The notes below the pieces were generated by a model. It was not told the DNA's origin. It was given only the letters and a program-made list of their open reading frames with translations, and did not search any database. This document shows, piece by piece, positions 34,008 to 46,400 of a stretch of DNA of 64,000 bases (positions are counted from its first letter, which is position 1; every line of letters starts with the position of its first letter). Position numbers and translations under genes: made by a program. The stretch is from the NCBI RefSeq assembly GCF_000003815.2, contig NC_049989.1, positions 19,539,165-19,603,164 of the forward strand. Reading direction: 5' to 3'. Source of the stretch: Branchiostoma floridae. Lineage: Eukaryota; Chordata; Leptocardii; Amphioxiformes; Branchiostomatidae.

Positions 34008-36280
34008 CCATCATCTATTCAGGTGGTTTTCCCAATGCCTTAGATTTTATTATGGTTCAACTGTACTGTGGCTGCAGTACCAATACAGACTGATAGGTGG
34101 CGTCAGTGAGTAGGCCAGTTAGTCAGCTTGCCACCTAGCTGGGCAGTAGTCTCTACCATACTCTGGCCTGGCTCAATAGTAACAGGAGGCTTTGGACAAA
34201 TTAATAGGAATAACAGCCTAGTAGGAGTTAACTAACCTAGGAGTGAACTGACCGGCAGGTAGACATGATAGCTGGATAGACTGCAAAAGACTGACTGAGA
34301 TCCCATGGCAAATTATTTGTCCCTATCTGGACAAATTCTTCTCTTTTCTCATCCAGCTGACAGGTCTGCTTGGAGACTAGCTGGACAGCATCATTTAGAA
34401 TCAATACATCATATCCTTTACCACCACAAACTCTTACGTTTGGCAGCTGATATGTTGTTGGTATGAAATTTACAGTTGTGAAAGTATATTGGCGAGGTAA
34501 GAGAAAAAGAGGTGGCTCAATGCTAGAACCACTGTTCCCAAAAAACCCTCTGCAAAGACATATGCAGAATGTATACATTATAGCATAGACACTGGTTGTT
34601 GAGTAAATGCTTCAATATGTATTGAGGATATGGTATCTGTTGTTCAGTCCATGGTGGTATGATTTTCTCATGAATATGTTGAAAATAAATGAGATATAGC
34701 TGCCAGTAAATTGATAATGCTTCATCATTGCATTGCAAAAATATTTCTCTAACTAAGAATGTTATATAACATCTTTAAGAATATATATATATATATAATT
34801 AAAAATATTGCTCTAGTATGATTCTTTTTTGTGTGTGACAAAGTGAGGAAACAGGAGTGCATGTTTGTTGCTTCTCTGACAGGCACTGTACTGTAGCCGC
34901 AGTACTGATACAGCCTGATAGGTGGTGCTAGTGAGTATGGCATCCACCTTGGATTTCTTCAAAACTTTGTCAGCTTCTAGTATGCAATCGGAGAGCCTTT
35001 TCGTAGCACTAAGATCTTTGCTGCTTGCTTCATGGAACTAAATAAACTACCAGTCATCAAGTTGAAACAAACATTCTGCTCCACTCCACAATAGACTCAT
35101 TTCCTTTTTTTTTTCACTCTTAATTTGCATTGTGTTGGTTTGATTTTTGTGGTGACCTATCCACTATAAATTCCTGACTGTCTATGGTTACAGTTGTAAA
35201 GGAGTGTTTCAATCGTAAAGCACAGCAAAAGCCCTACTATCATGAAATGAAGTCCCTGTGAAAATAAATGATTTTACAGTACCCATTTCTTAAGGCCAAG
35301 GATAGTATGACCCTGCAGAAGGCCAGACACGTGTCTAACATGTTTGCATCAGACAATGCTGACAGTGTGCTCTCTTGCGTCAGTGTACTGATGACGTTAC
35401 ACAGCTTGGGGCTATAGTCCTGCATTCTGGATCAAATCAGTAGCATATGGTTTTATTTCTACATTGTACTATGCTCATTTGAGCCCATAACACTGAAGAA
35501 GCCACACGGCAAAACATGTTTGTTGTGTACTGGTTTGAATTAAGTTCCTGTACGGGGAACATGCTCCAGCGTCTTTTCTGAAGACGTTGCTTACTCGTAA
35601 GTGTGAACGGTTGGCTTGAGGTTGTCTTTTCCCACGTACTCCATGGTTTTATTTCTAATCACTTTCCATCATAAGGTATTTCAAATCTTTTCCCACAGTA
35701 TTGCTTGTCATGACAAAAAAATCAGATGTGGCATAAAATATACATTTTGCATTTTCAATAAAAAAGTTTGTCTGATGGATACCATTTTCTTTTGTATTAC
35801 TTCTTGCTTGTTTAGTAGTCTTCTATTCATTATTTTGGCTTTTTTCTTGCTCTAAAATGTACTATATTGTGAGTACTGTTCACAGCTGTTTAAAGATAGG
35901 AATTTTGCAAGCACGGTTAGATAGACAAGTTGTGTAATGAAATGAATAATCGGACTGTACTCTGTGACCTGTGTGCCTCCGCTTGTATCACAGGGAGAGT
36001 TGTCTGTACAACCCTGAGGGCCTTTGGATTGTTTTGTGTCCAACAGCCTAGTGAGTATTCTAACAAGCCTCGATGATCTCTGTCATTGGGGTCAAGGAAA
36101 GGACTGAACAGCTCTGAGTAAAATTTACAGAGATTTGCATTTAATCCATTCTTTATTCTTTTGAGAGGATATCGGTAGTAATACTAGTATGTGTAGTTTT
36201 TTTTCTGAATCAGCATCATCTTCTAGAAAAGAGTACTGTACCAATGTTACAATACTGGGGAGTAAAACAGAAAATGAGCT
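34008..36280. other. intergenic; no gene seen
   Basis: Downstream of ERAL1. A diverged ~55-bp block (GTACTGTGGCTGCAGTACCA at about 34062, GTACTGTAGCCGCAGTACTG at about 34886) is present twice. No protein family recognised. Confidence 0.45.
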
Positions 36281-36289
36281 GGATTTGCT

Positions 36290-37085
36290 TGGAGAATACT
36301 TCTGTTATGTTCCTTGACACAGCTGTACATATCAGAGAGTGTTGTCTTCAAGGTGATTTGTGTGTCCTATAATATGATTGATGAGATGACCCTAAGGGCT
36401 CATCGCAGCCGTCAGCAGGTTAGTTACAGTACTGGGTACTGACAATAGGAAGATTCTCTCTTAAGTTTCTGTTGGTTTACCTCAGGTAAATATCTTTGCA
36501 CGTTTTTGACGCAAAGAGAAAAAGGGGATGACCAAACCTGACACTCAAGAAAGTTCTGGAGGAGGAGGTCGGTTTTAAAGGACTACAACCTGCTAGCCGC
36601 CATGCTAGATAGAGATGCATGGTTAGACATTGTTAATGGCAACTCATATGAGGATGAAGTTCCGATGAACTGAACTGAACATGCATGATAACTTATACTT
36701 GGGCAAGATGGCACCTGTAATAGTATGCAAGTTTTCCAATGGAAGTTCACTGCTTTGAGAAATATTCTTCTGCATGTACACAGCAGTATACACCAGGGAG
36801 TGTTGTCTTCATGGATTTGTGTATCTTGAGATGATTGATGAGATGTTTAAGTTGACCCTAAGGGCTGGTTTCAGGTTAGTTACGGTACTGGGTACTGATA
36901 ATAGAAAGATTCTCCCCTTCTGTTGGGTTACTTCAGGTAAATGCCATTGTTGAAGGTGAGGTCAGTTATCTTGTCATACACATACTTATGTTGTAGTATC
37001 CTTCTCACACCCGGGCAAGATATCACCTGTATCGAATGCAGTTTTGAAAGGAACTGTAAGGACAACTATTCTTCTTCATGTACTA
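36290..37085. repeat. diverged tandem duplication, ~450-500 bp unit
   Basis: Blocks GAGTGTTGTCTTCA, ATGATTGATGAGATG, GACCCTAAGGGCT, then GGTTAGTTACAGTACTGGGT occur at about 36337-36440 and again at about 36797-36900. The GGGCAAGATGGCACCTGTA block at 36703 is repeated at 37013. Confidence 0.65.
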
Positions 37086-37859
37086 GGAAATTGTGTTTTT
37101 AAAAAGATGTTCAGAATATATTGTGTACTTGTGTCTGGGCAAGCTTAAAGGCAATTTGCCTGAAAAGGAGTGGATGTGCTATACCGGTAGTCACCCTGTG
37201 TGCTTGGCCAAAATGCGAGCTGTCACAAAGCCGCATTGCAGGCTACTTTATAAAGCATCATGCTTCACTTTGATTAAGCCGATGACTGGTTTACCTTTTA
37301 TATTTAAGTCCCTACAAACTTAAGATAGTTAACATTACAACTTGTCACATGAGAGTGCCTCGTGCACTGACCTTGTGTTGTTGGTAGTATGAATGTGAAC
37401 TGAGTCAACTGACCACGGACCAGAGACATGAATGACCAATCAGCACCAAGGACAGGGACACAGTTGTTGGTTGCTTTTCTTTTATAATCATTTATATCAA
37501 AGATGGTAATACCTATACTGACACAAAGAAGAGGTGGAGTCAAAAGTCACCATTTTACTCCATATTTATTGCACCATAGTTGTTGCAAAGTTTGCAGTTT
37601 CACTATTTGCCCACAAGTTTGAATTTGTGTGCTTACATTGAAGAAATCATGATCACTGTGATCACTGGCACCACTTGCAGTTCTAAGCAAACATTGCACC
37701 ATTTTTGCTGAGTATACATTTCACTATGGTCAAAAAGCAAAACTGTCTATATATAAGGGAAGGGTGCGTGAGGGGAGGGTGCATGGGGGAGTGTGATTGG
37801 GGAGAGGGTGCATTAGGCGAGAGTGAGAAAGGGGAGGCAGTGTTAGGGCAGTTGCCTTT

Positions 37860-38806
37860 GAGGGGAGGGCACGTGAGGGTAGAAGCGTGAGGTGAGAGCA
37901 CGTGATGGGGAGTTTTTGTGAGAGCACGTGATGGGGAGGGTTCGTGAGAGCACGTGATAGGGAGGTTTCGTGAGAGCACGTGAAAGGGGTTTTGTGAGAG
38001 CACGTGAGGGGAGGGTTCGTGAGAGCACGTGATGGGGAGGGTTCGTGAGAGTGTGAGGGGGGGGGGGTTGTGAGAGCACGTGATGGGGAGGTTTCATGAG
38101 AGCACGTGATGGGGAGGGTTCGTGAGAGCACGTGATGGGGGGGTTTCGTGAGAGCACGTGATGGGGAGGGTTCGTGAGACCACGTGATGGGGAGGTTTTG
38201 TGAGAGCACGTGATGGGGGGGTTTCGTGAGAGCACGTGAGGGGAGGGTTCGTGAGAGCACGTGAGGGGAGGGTTCGTGAGAGCACGTGATGGGAGGTTTT
38301 GTGAGAGCACGTGAGGGGAGGGTTCGTGAGAGCACGTGAGGGGAGGGTTCGTGAGAGCATGTGAGGGGGAGGGTTCGTGAGAGCACGTGATTGGGAGGGT
38401 TCGTGAGAGCACGTGATGGGGAGGTTTCGTGAGAGCACGTGATGGGGAGGGTTCGTGAGAGCACGTGATGGGGGGGTTTCGTGAGAGCACGTAAGGGGAG
38501 GGTTCGTGAGAGCACGTGAGGGGGGGTTTCGTGAGAGCACGTGAGGGGGGTTTCGTGAGAGCACGTGATGGAAAGGGTTCGTGAGAGCACGTGATGGGGA
38601 GGGTTCGTGAGAGCACGTGATGGGGAGGTTTCGTGAGAGCACGTGGTGGGAGGGTTCGTGAGAGCACGTGAGGGGAGGGTTCGTGAGAGCATGGATGGGG
38701 AGGTTTCGTGAGAGCACGTGATGGAAAGGGTTTGTGAGAGCATGTGAGGGGGGGTTCATGAGAGCACGTGAGGGGGGGTTTCGTGAGAGCACGTGAGGGA
38801 AGGGTG
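37860..38806. repeat. G-rich minisatellite, ~25-27 bp unit with CACGTG
   Basis: The unit is GGTTCGTGAGAGCACGTGA plus TGGGGA or GGGGA, with length variation. About thirty exact CACGTG hexamers are visible. The minus strand is free of stops in all three frames only because the unit lacks stop triplets, so the long Ser/Pro/His/Leu-rich ORFs there are not genes. Confidence 0.9.
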
Positions 38807-39205
38807 CCTGTGAGAGGATTGTGCATGAGGGGATGGTGCATTATGGGAGAGTGCATCATGGGATGGTGCATTAGGGAGGGTGCGCTACGGGAGGGTTTGA
38901 GAAGGGGTGCGTGAGGGGGTGCGTGAGGGGATGGTGCATTATGCATATATAGGGGAGGTTGCATGAGGGGAGGGTGCATTATGCATATATAGGGGAGGTT
39001 GTGTGAGGGGATGGTGCATTATGCATATATAGGGGAGGTTGCATGAGGGGAGGGTGCATTATGCATATATGGGATGGTGCATTAGGGAGGGTGCGCTAGG
39101 GGAGGGTTTGTGAGGGGGTGCGTGAGGGGATGGTGCATTATGCATATATAGGGAGGGTGCGTGAGGAGAGAGCATGTGAGGGGAAAGTGCATGAGGTGAG
39201 GGAAA
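38807..39205. repeat. second tandem array with GTGCATTATGCATATATAGG
   Basis: A block GTGCATTATGCATATATAGG followed by GGAGGTTGCATGAGGGGA recurs at about 38931, 38967, 39013, 39054 and 39132. It continues directly from the minisatellite and shares its G-rich strand bias. Confidence 0.8.
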
Positions 39206-39695
39206 CATGCAAACTATTAGATATAATCTCCCTTTAATAAGATACCCATAATCCGAACAACTTAAGTCTTACTGAAATCAAGGCAGAAACTATTCTTTAT
39301 ACATGTAAATAGATTGCTTAGTCTGTAGTTTCACTGCACTTTAACCAATGATACACCGATTTAATTTGCTTTTTTTTTCACTACAAAACAAGCATTTATC
39401 ATCTTGAGCATTGTATCGAGGTCTTAAAAAGTCATTTAAAGAAAATCATTACTGGCAAACAGTTTGTCTTGTCTACAATGTCTAATTAAAAATATAAACT
39501 TAATGATGGTACTCTCAGAAACATTTTGCGTTGTTAAGTTGTTTCTGAATATGAAGTGAGTCTTGCTTTGGCCTGAAACAAAAATACAGATTATTGATAA
39601 GTTGTACAGAAGACTTGTCACCTTAAAGTTTCCAACTATATTACGTACTAGTATTAAGAATAACTGAGAACTACTAAATGCTGCATTAAATTTGG

Positions 39696-39896
39696 TAATG
39701 CTTGTTTACCTTTATCTGCGGGGTAACCTATATCTGTTGCTTTTAAAAACGGGGTATCTAGGCACATCAAGCCGATGGGTGGTAGTTTTAAACTGCAATG
39801 TACTGAAACTATTGCAATTTGAAACCAACGTCTGTCGACGTGATATCCCCAAATAGCGTTTTTGGTTACCCAATGGATAAAGGTGAACTAGCATTA
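39696..39896. mobile_element. MITE (TAACGCTAGTTCACC family), copy 2
   Basis: TAATGCTTGTTTACCTTTAT at the left and ATAAAGGTGAACTAGCATTA at the right are inverted, with inner GGGGTAACC and GGTTACCC arms. Confidence 0.7.
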
Positions 39897-40188
39897 CATC
39901 TCTTTAAATCACTTTAAATTCAAACTTGTGTTTTTTCTCATGTGACAATCAACAAATGAGACAAGTATAAACAAGAACAAACTCCAATGTACTGCTCCCC
40001 AGGTTGCAAACTGTACTCCTCGACCAACCAACTCCTCTGGTGTGTTTTCTGTCTATTTGGCCAATTTCTACTATTTTTCCAGCAACCTGGGGAGCCTGAT
40101 AGAGGCTATGTCTATTGTTTTGTCCTGTAAAGAACTGATGGAGATAAAGCGTACTAAGTATCACGCGAAAATAGAATTGAAGATTGCT

Positions 40189-40384
40189 NNNNNNNNNNNN
40201 NNNNNNNNNNNNNNNNNNNNNNNNNNNNNNNNNNNNNNNNNNNNNNNNNNNNNNNNNNNNNNNNNNNNNNNNNNNNNNNNNNNNNNNNNNNNNNNNNNNN
40301 NNNNNNNNNNNNNNNNNNNNNNNNNNNNNNNNNNNNNNNNNNNNNNNNNNNNNNNNNNNNNNNNNNNNNNNNNNNNNNNNNNNN
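40189..40384. other. assembly gap (N)
   Basis: A run of 196 undetermined bases. It truncates the last visible exon of the modular minus-strand gene. Confidence 0.99.
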
Positions 40385-40474
40385 CAGGGGCAGGCTGGAT
40401 CTGCTCCCTCTTGGCTTTAAGTTGATCCATCAGGCTCCTTAGCTTCTGCATGCCCAGCTCACGTTTCTTGGCGG
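40385..40474 (-). CDS. modular gene: last visible linker exon, cut by the gap
   Basis: Acceptor CTGCAG, then AAKKRELGMQKLRSLMDQLK and AKREQIQPAP, running into the N gap. Resembles the AAK-type helical linkers. Degenerate copies of its acceptor lie just upstream at 40567-40830. Confidence 0.6.
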
Positions 40475-43400
40475 CTGCAGTGATTGGAGAGAGACTTGGA
40501 AATTAGAGTTGTTGTACAAAAACTCATCAGACTGGCCACACATGAAATAGTGCAAACATGAAGAAAAAATGTTTCTTGGCAGCTGCAGTGATTGGAATGA
40601 CTTTGCATTTAGAATTGAATGTAATATACAAAATCACACTTTTGTACAGATGAAATAGTGCGAACATGAAGAAAAAAAAGTTTCTTGGTCGCTGCAGTGA
40701 TTGGAGAGACTCAGCATTTAGAGTTGATATGATGTGCAAAAACGCATCAGAGCGGCCACAAGGAAAATACATGAAGAAAATACTCCAATCCATACCATAT
40801 ATGTTATATACAAACATTGGCTGTGGTGATTGGAGAGACTTGGCAATTAGAGTTGTTGTATTGTATTTTCTTGAATAAAGTACACACCCAAATTGAAATG
40901 TGCAGCCCTGCTTTGGTGCAATTGCGTGAGGGTATTTCGTTTGGTAAGAAAGCACCAAGACAACACCAATGTGTATGTTTTGCATCTTCTCTAGAAGCGT
41001 AGTTTCACCTTGCTTTATTTAGTAGATATAAGATGAATTAAAGAACAGAAACGGTTGAGATATATTAACAGTCAATCAGAAGACAATGACTGAGCAATAT
41101 ATGAAACTTAAAATGCTTGTAGTAAGCCAGGGCTTTAGCCAGCGTCCATTTTTCCGTCAATTGACGGAAATTTGCTGCGTGTGACGGAAAAATTTTAAAA
41201 CCAATCCGTCAACTTTGACGGACAAAAATCTGATAAAACCTCCTTGGTGGAAGCTAGAGGCTGCTTGGGGACGCCGTCCACGGCCGTAAAAGCCACACAC
41301 TGTTTGTTTTGCTATTGTTATGATTGTAGACAATGTGTGTCGGTGCCCTTTCGCATACGATAATCTCATTAAAACCCGTTTTTCAAGGTCTCAGTTCAGT
41401 TTCTCTATCTCCTGAAATAGTGTTTTTGCGACAATGGGAATTGGCTGACGGAAAAAAATGTCGAGCTGGCTAGAGCCCTGTAATAAGCTAACTATAGTGT
41501 AAGTCAGAATAAGACAACAGTAATTTGTCTGGACTTACCACAGACGGTTCCAGCGAGCTCAGCATTGGCCTCTTGGAAGGCAGCATCCGTACACCATACA
41601 GCTGAAGAAAACATGTTACGTTCAGTAAGATAATCTATGCCTCTATCATATTTATATCATTTAAGTACCCACCACACTCATATACTTAAGATCAGAACCA
41701 TGTTCAGACCAAACCTTTTGGTTTGGTTGGGTTTGGCTATACAGATCTTCATTAGTGACTGTTATGTCACTATTCTTTTATTCTGGAGTCCGGGCCTGTG
41801 ATTTGTNNNNNNNNNNNNNNNNNNNNNNNNNNNNNNNNNNNNNNNNNNNNNNNNNNNNNNNNNNNNNNNNNNNNNNNNNNNNNNNNNNNNNNNNNNNNNN
41901 NNNNNNCCAGTTCTAGACGGAAGGGTTTTGCACCATCACACACTGCACGTGTGGGGGTTCTTTAACATGCCTCAGGACCTCCATTTTACGTCCTATCCGA
42001 GGGACGGCCCTAGCCGAAGCTAAGTACTCATTTTCACCTGAGTAAAGTCAGGAAAGTCGTGTAAAGTGCCTTTCCCAAGGGCACAAGATCGGCAGCCGGA
42101 TTCGAACCCGAGACCTCTCGGTCCCGAGCCGAACACACTGCGACTGCGGTACCTGTTTGTTTCTGGCTAAGGCTGAATGCCACATGTCCACAAAGGGGCC
42201 CAGTCGGGCAGTTTTGGGGAACGAAACGTACAGTATTGTATACGAAAGACAACAAGAATACAAAACGGATTCAACAGCATGCTGTGTGTACAATAATTAT
42301 ACTCATCGGCATAAACTTTCAAACTGATTTTTGTAATCTGAGTACTCACGTTTGCAAGCCTGTGCAACGGTATCAACCTGGCCTGGGTTACTGGCCTGTA
42401 TCGCTGGTAACCACTCTGACCACTTAGCACAGTCAAGTTCTGAGGGCAAGAACAATAATCATTAGTTATGGAATTTAGCATGAAAGTTCATCTGTGTTGG
42501 TAGAATACATTATAGAGAATTGCTAAACTTTCATTCCAACACAAAGATGATGTAGGGACTTACCCCTAAATTTTCGGTCGATCTCCGTCGACCTTGTTCA
42601 CAGAATGACCATTTCTCACTCTAGCAGTGACGTCAGGAAGACACCACTTTTGCAGAAAATTTAGGGGTAAGTCCCTACATTATCTTTGTGTTGGAAGTGA
42701 AAGTTTAGCAATTCTCTATAAGTTATGGAATTATTTAATTGTTGAATTGCTGAATGGTCTGAATTGTGAGGATATTCCAAAGAGTAACTGGATAATTATG
42801 ATTTGGAAAACAGTCAGACATTTCAACTGGCATCCACTAGTTTTCATCAGTGACACTGAAGTGATCTGAAAGAAACTGGTCTTTTATACCCTAACTATGA
42901 ATGCAAAAGGGATGAAGACAATTTTAGTTGTCCAATAGAAGGCAAGACGAGGTCAAGCTGAAGACAATTTGGATCCAAAATCATATCCAGTTGCTCTTTG
43001 GCAATTGTCTTATTATCTGGATGTCTAAAAAAAAAAACCTTCATCGACGTGTGCATTGTGAGGAGCTTCAAAACTGGTATTATGGCTTAATGGCAAGGGT
43101 CTGTAACAGCAGCCTGTATGCTACTTTTAGTGACCTTCATATGACAGTAGTTTACCCAGTGATTTTATAGTACATTAATTGTACAACCTTGACGCAGGGA
43201 GTTACTGTGGGTGTATATTATTTTTAACTCCATCGACCTGGATCCAATTCATGGGGCATGTCGCTAGGGGTCAGCTAAAAGCATGGTAGCTCTGCACAAT
43301 ACTCTGGCTTTCCAGAGTAGCAAAGTTGATGTCTGAACCTTCTGCCAAAAGCTGTTGTTCTTGTTAGAAAAACAAATTAGGACAAAATACTTACGCTGAC

Positions 43401-46400
43401 TGGCAGAGGCAGTGTGAGACATGGTCATGGAACCACCAGCAGCACCTGCATCAAAACCTGTTACAGGAGAGAAACAAAATGAGTTTGTTTAATATTTGAA
43501 TGCATGTATCTGAATGGGGGGTGGGGGCTAAATAAAAATGACACTAATTATATACATTATACAGCATGACATGTTCAGTTACTGTTAGTATTAGAATACT
43601 AGTGGCATTTCAAGAAGTATTTACAGCTTCTTACACCAGTTTTACTGTGGAAATATACAAGTGTACAATATACAGTTGCTGTTCAAGGAAATTAATTGCA
43701 TTGTAGAAAACTTTTGAAGGATGTTAAATTACAGGAGGCACATTACCACAACAAGATGGCTGAATGCAAAGTGAGTCTAAACTGTAGTTTAAAGCTAGCC
43801 CATCTGACAGATGAGGCTTAATGATTACATGTTAGAAATGAGCAGTTCATGGAATTTAAAAAAAACTTCTGTCACAGTTGTACTTTGTATGTACTATATG
43901 CTGATTTTGTTAACTAACTAATAAGCTGCTCACACTATTTTGAGCGTGCTGAGTGCATATATTACGTAACTGAAGTTAAGTGTAATAAGTATTACCTGCA
44001 CAGGCTTGCCCATGTAGTTCTGCTTGTGCCTCAGCAAATGCTGGATCTGTGCACCAAACCGCTGTTGGGTAGAGGAAACACAAAAAAAAGAAATTCAAAA
44101 TGTAATCCATAGATATGTCGGTCAACACTACAAAATTATGCAAGTTTGTTTTCTGTTTTTTTTCCCTAAGTATGTAGTGTTATTGTAAAAGAAAACGAAA
44201 CCATGGTGGTCCAAGAAGTATGCATATTATCTGTGTATGGAATATTACCAATTCATGCCGATGGATAAATCATCTGAACTAGCATTCTAAACTTGAAAGT
44301 GTAATGGAAATGTCATGGTAAGATTCATCCTCCTATGTCCGGTCCCCAACGGCACTAGCCTATTGGGGCCCTGCTGTCTGGATGCCCACCAGCGGTTACT
44401 GTGATTGTCGCCACAAACCAGCTGTCAACCAATCAGAGAATAGGCCCTTCTTGGGCTTTCTGTTTATGAAAGCCATCTCTCAAAGGCCGCTGGGAAGCTA
44501 TCAGCCAATCATGTTACGTCTTACATAGCTCCATCCTCCTACGCCCGATCCCCAACGTCTGACTGCCCATATAAGGGTAAGCTCATTAATGTTCATAAGC
44601 AGGGCGGTCATTAACTAATCTGAGTGCACCAGACAGCAGAGGTTCAACAAGGAGTTTCGACACGACTGTGGTCCCTCTGCGTAGGAGAATGGGTAAGATA
44701 TTAATGGTTCTGGTCAGGGCTCTAGCCAGCTCGAAATTTTTTTTCCGTCAGCCAATTCCAATTGTCACGAAAACCGCGAAAACACTATTCCAGGAGATAG
44801 AAAGAGTGCACGGAGATCTTGAAAAACGGGTTTTAATGAGATAATCGTATGCAAAAGGCCGCCGACAAACTTCGTCAACAATAATAACAATAGCAAAATA
44901 AACAGTGTGTTGCTTTTACGGCCATGGATGGCGTCCCCAAGCCGCCTGTAGCTTCCACCAAAGATTTTTGTCCGTCAAGGTTGACGGATTGGTTTTAAAA
45001 TTTTTCCGTCAGACGCAGCAAATTTCCGTCAATTGACAGAAAAACGGATGCTGGCTAGAGCCCTGGTTCTGGTACTCACGTCTGCAGGCCTTTGCCAGCT
45101 TGGGAACCATGGAAGCCTGTGGTCCTGCCATCAACCCGCCAAGCCACTCACTCCACTTGGCACAGTCCAACTCTGTTGTTGGGGAAATAAAATGGAAGAT
45201 TCAAACAAGGTGACAATTCCTGAAATAACATGACAATTTCAAAAATGCTGAAGTCTTTTTCGAAAACCCGATGTGCCTAAACGTTACCAATTTTAAACTA
45301 AATTGTAAGACAATGATGGAATTTGAAATTGTAAAGCAGTGCAGTTAACATGTTTTACAGGAGTTACTCGATTGTATTAGGTTCATTGTTTATTGTTTTA
45401 TTATCTCCTTAATCTGTTGACATCTTATAATTGTGACAGCTGCTTTTCCAGGAGTAACAAAATTACACATAAAACTCGAGTCGGTGAATTACAGTGGTAG
45501 ATCATTAAAGGAAGGTGTTTAATTTTGGATGATCTACAAAGGTGTTTACGTTGGGAGGATGATGATGATGATGACTGCATGTGAGCTTGCATCTTTGCCA
45601 TGTACGCTGCTGCCTTAGCTGGAAAAAACAAACATGAGCTATTATGTTCTCTTTTTTAATATTAGCTCATTGTTGAAGAGTTTCATCAGTCGCTAATATG
45701 ATTAGAGTTGATAGTAGTCGTCAAACACTGATATGCCTTTCATGCCTTTCAAAGTGTCACTGTTTTTTTAAGAATATTCTATCAAATGATATGATGTTCT
45801 ATAGAAAATTGTAGGAAAGAGCAATGTTCACGCAACTGGACATGACATAACAAAATTGAAGGGATATTTTTAGCGTTGTGGGGTCAGTCTATTCAATTTG
45901 CCTCTAGCATAGCTTAATGCTAGAGGCAGCACCGTCATATATCCTAATATAAGTCTTAAGCTATAGAACTGTGGTTATGAAGATGCCATACTTTCAACCT
46001 TGTATAATTGCTGTGCAATAAAGTTATATAACGCTAGTTCACCTTTATCCGCAGTGGTTTCAAGCTGTAATATGTTTACCCACACGGTATTAAGGGATAC
46101 CGTCCGTCGATTTCATATCCCTAAATACCAATTTCTGAAAGCAACGTATATAGGTTATATCCCCGCGGATAAAGGTGAACTAGGGTTATATAACTTTATT
46201 GCTCAGCAATTGTACAAGGTTCAAAGTATGGCATCTTCATAGCCACAGTTCTATAGCTTAAGACGTATATTAGGATATATGACGGTGCTGCATTACTGAG
46301 CTGACTTGTAAAAATCAGACTTTTCCATTCCTACCATTGCTAATGAGAGGGCTAGCTCGCAGGCCGATTCCACCGGCACTCCATCCACCAGCTATTGTCA

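Noticed and set aside
37683-38979. Three long overlapping minus-strand ORFs (232-378 codons) with HVLSRTLP/SRALT/TCSHEP repeats
   Set aside because: They are the three frames of a minisatellite whose unit contains no stop triplet on that strand. Unit length varies and is not a multiple of three, and no splice context or family is visible.
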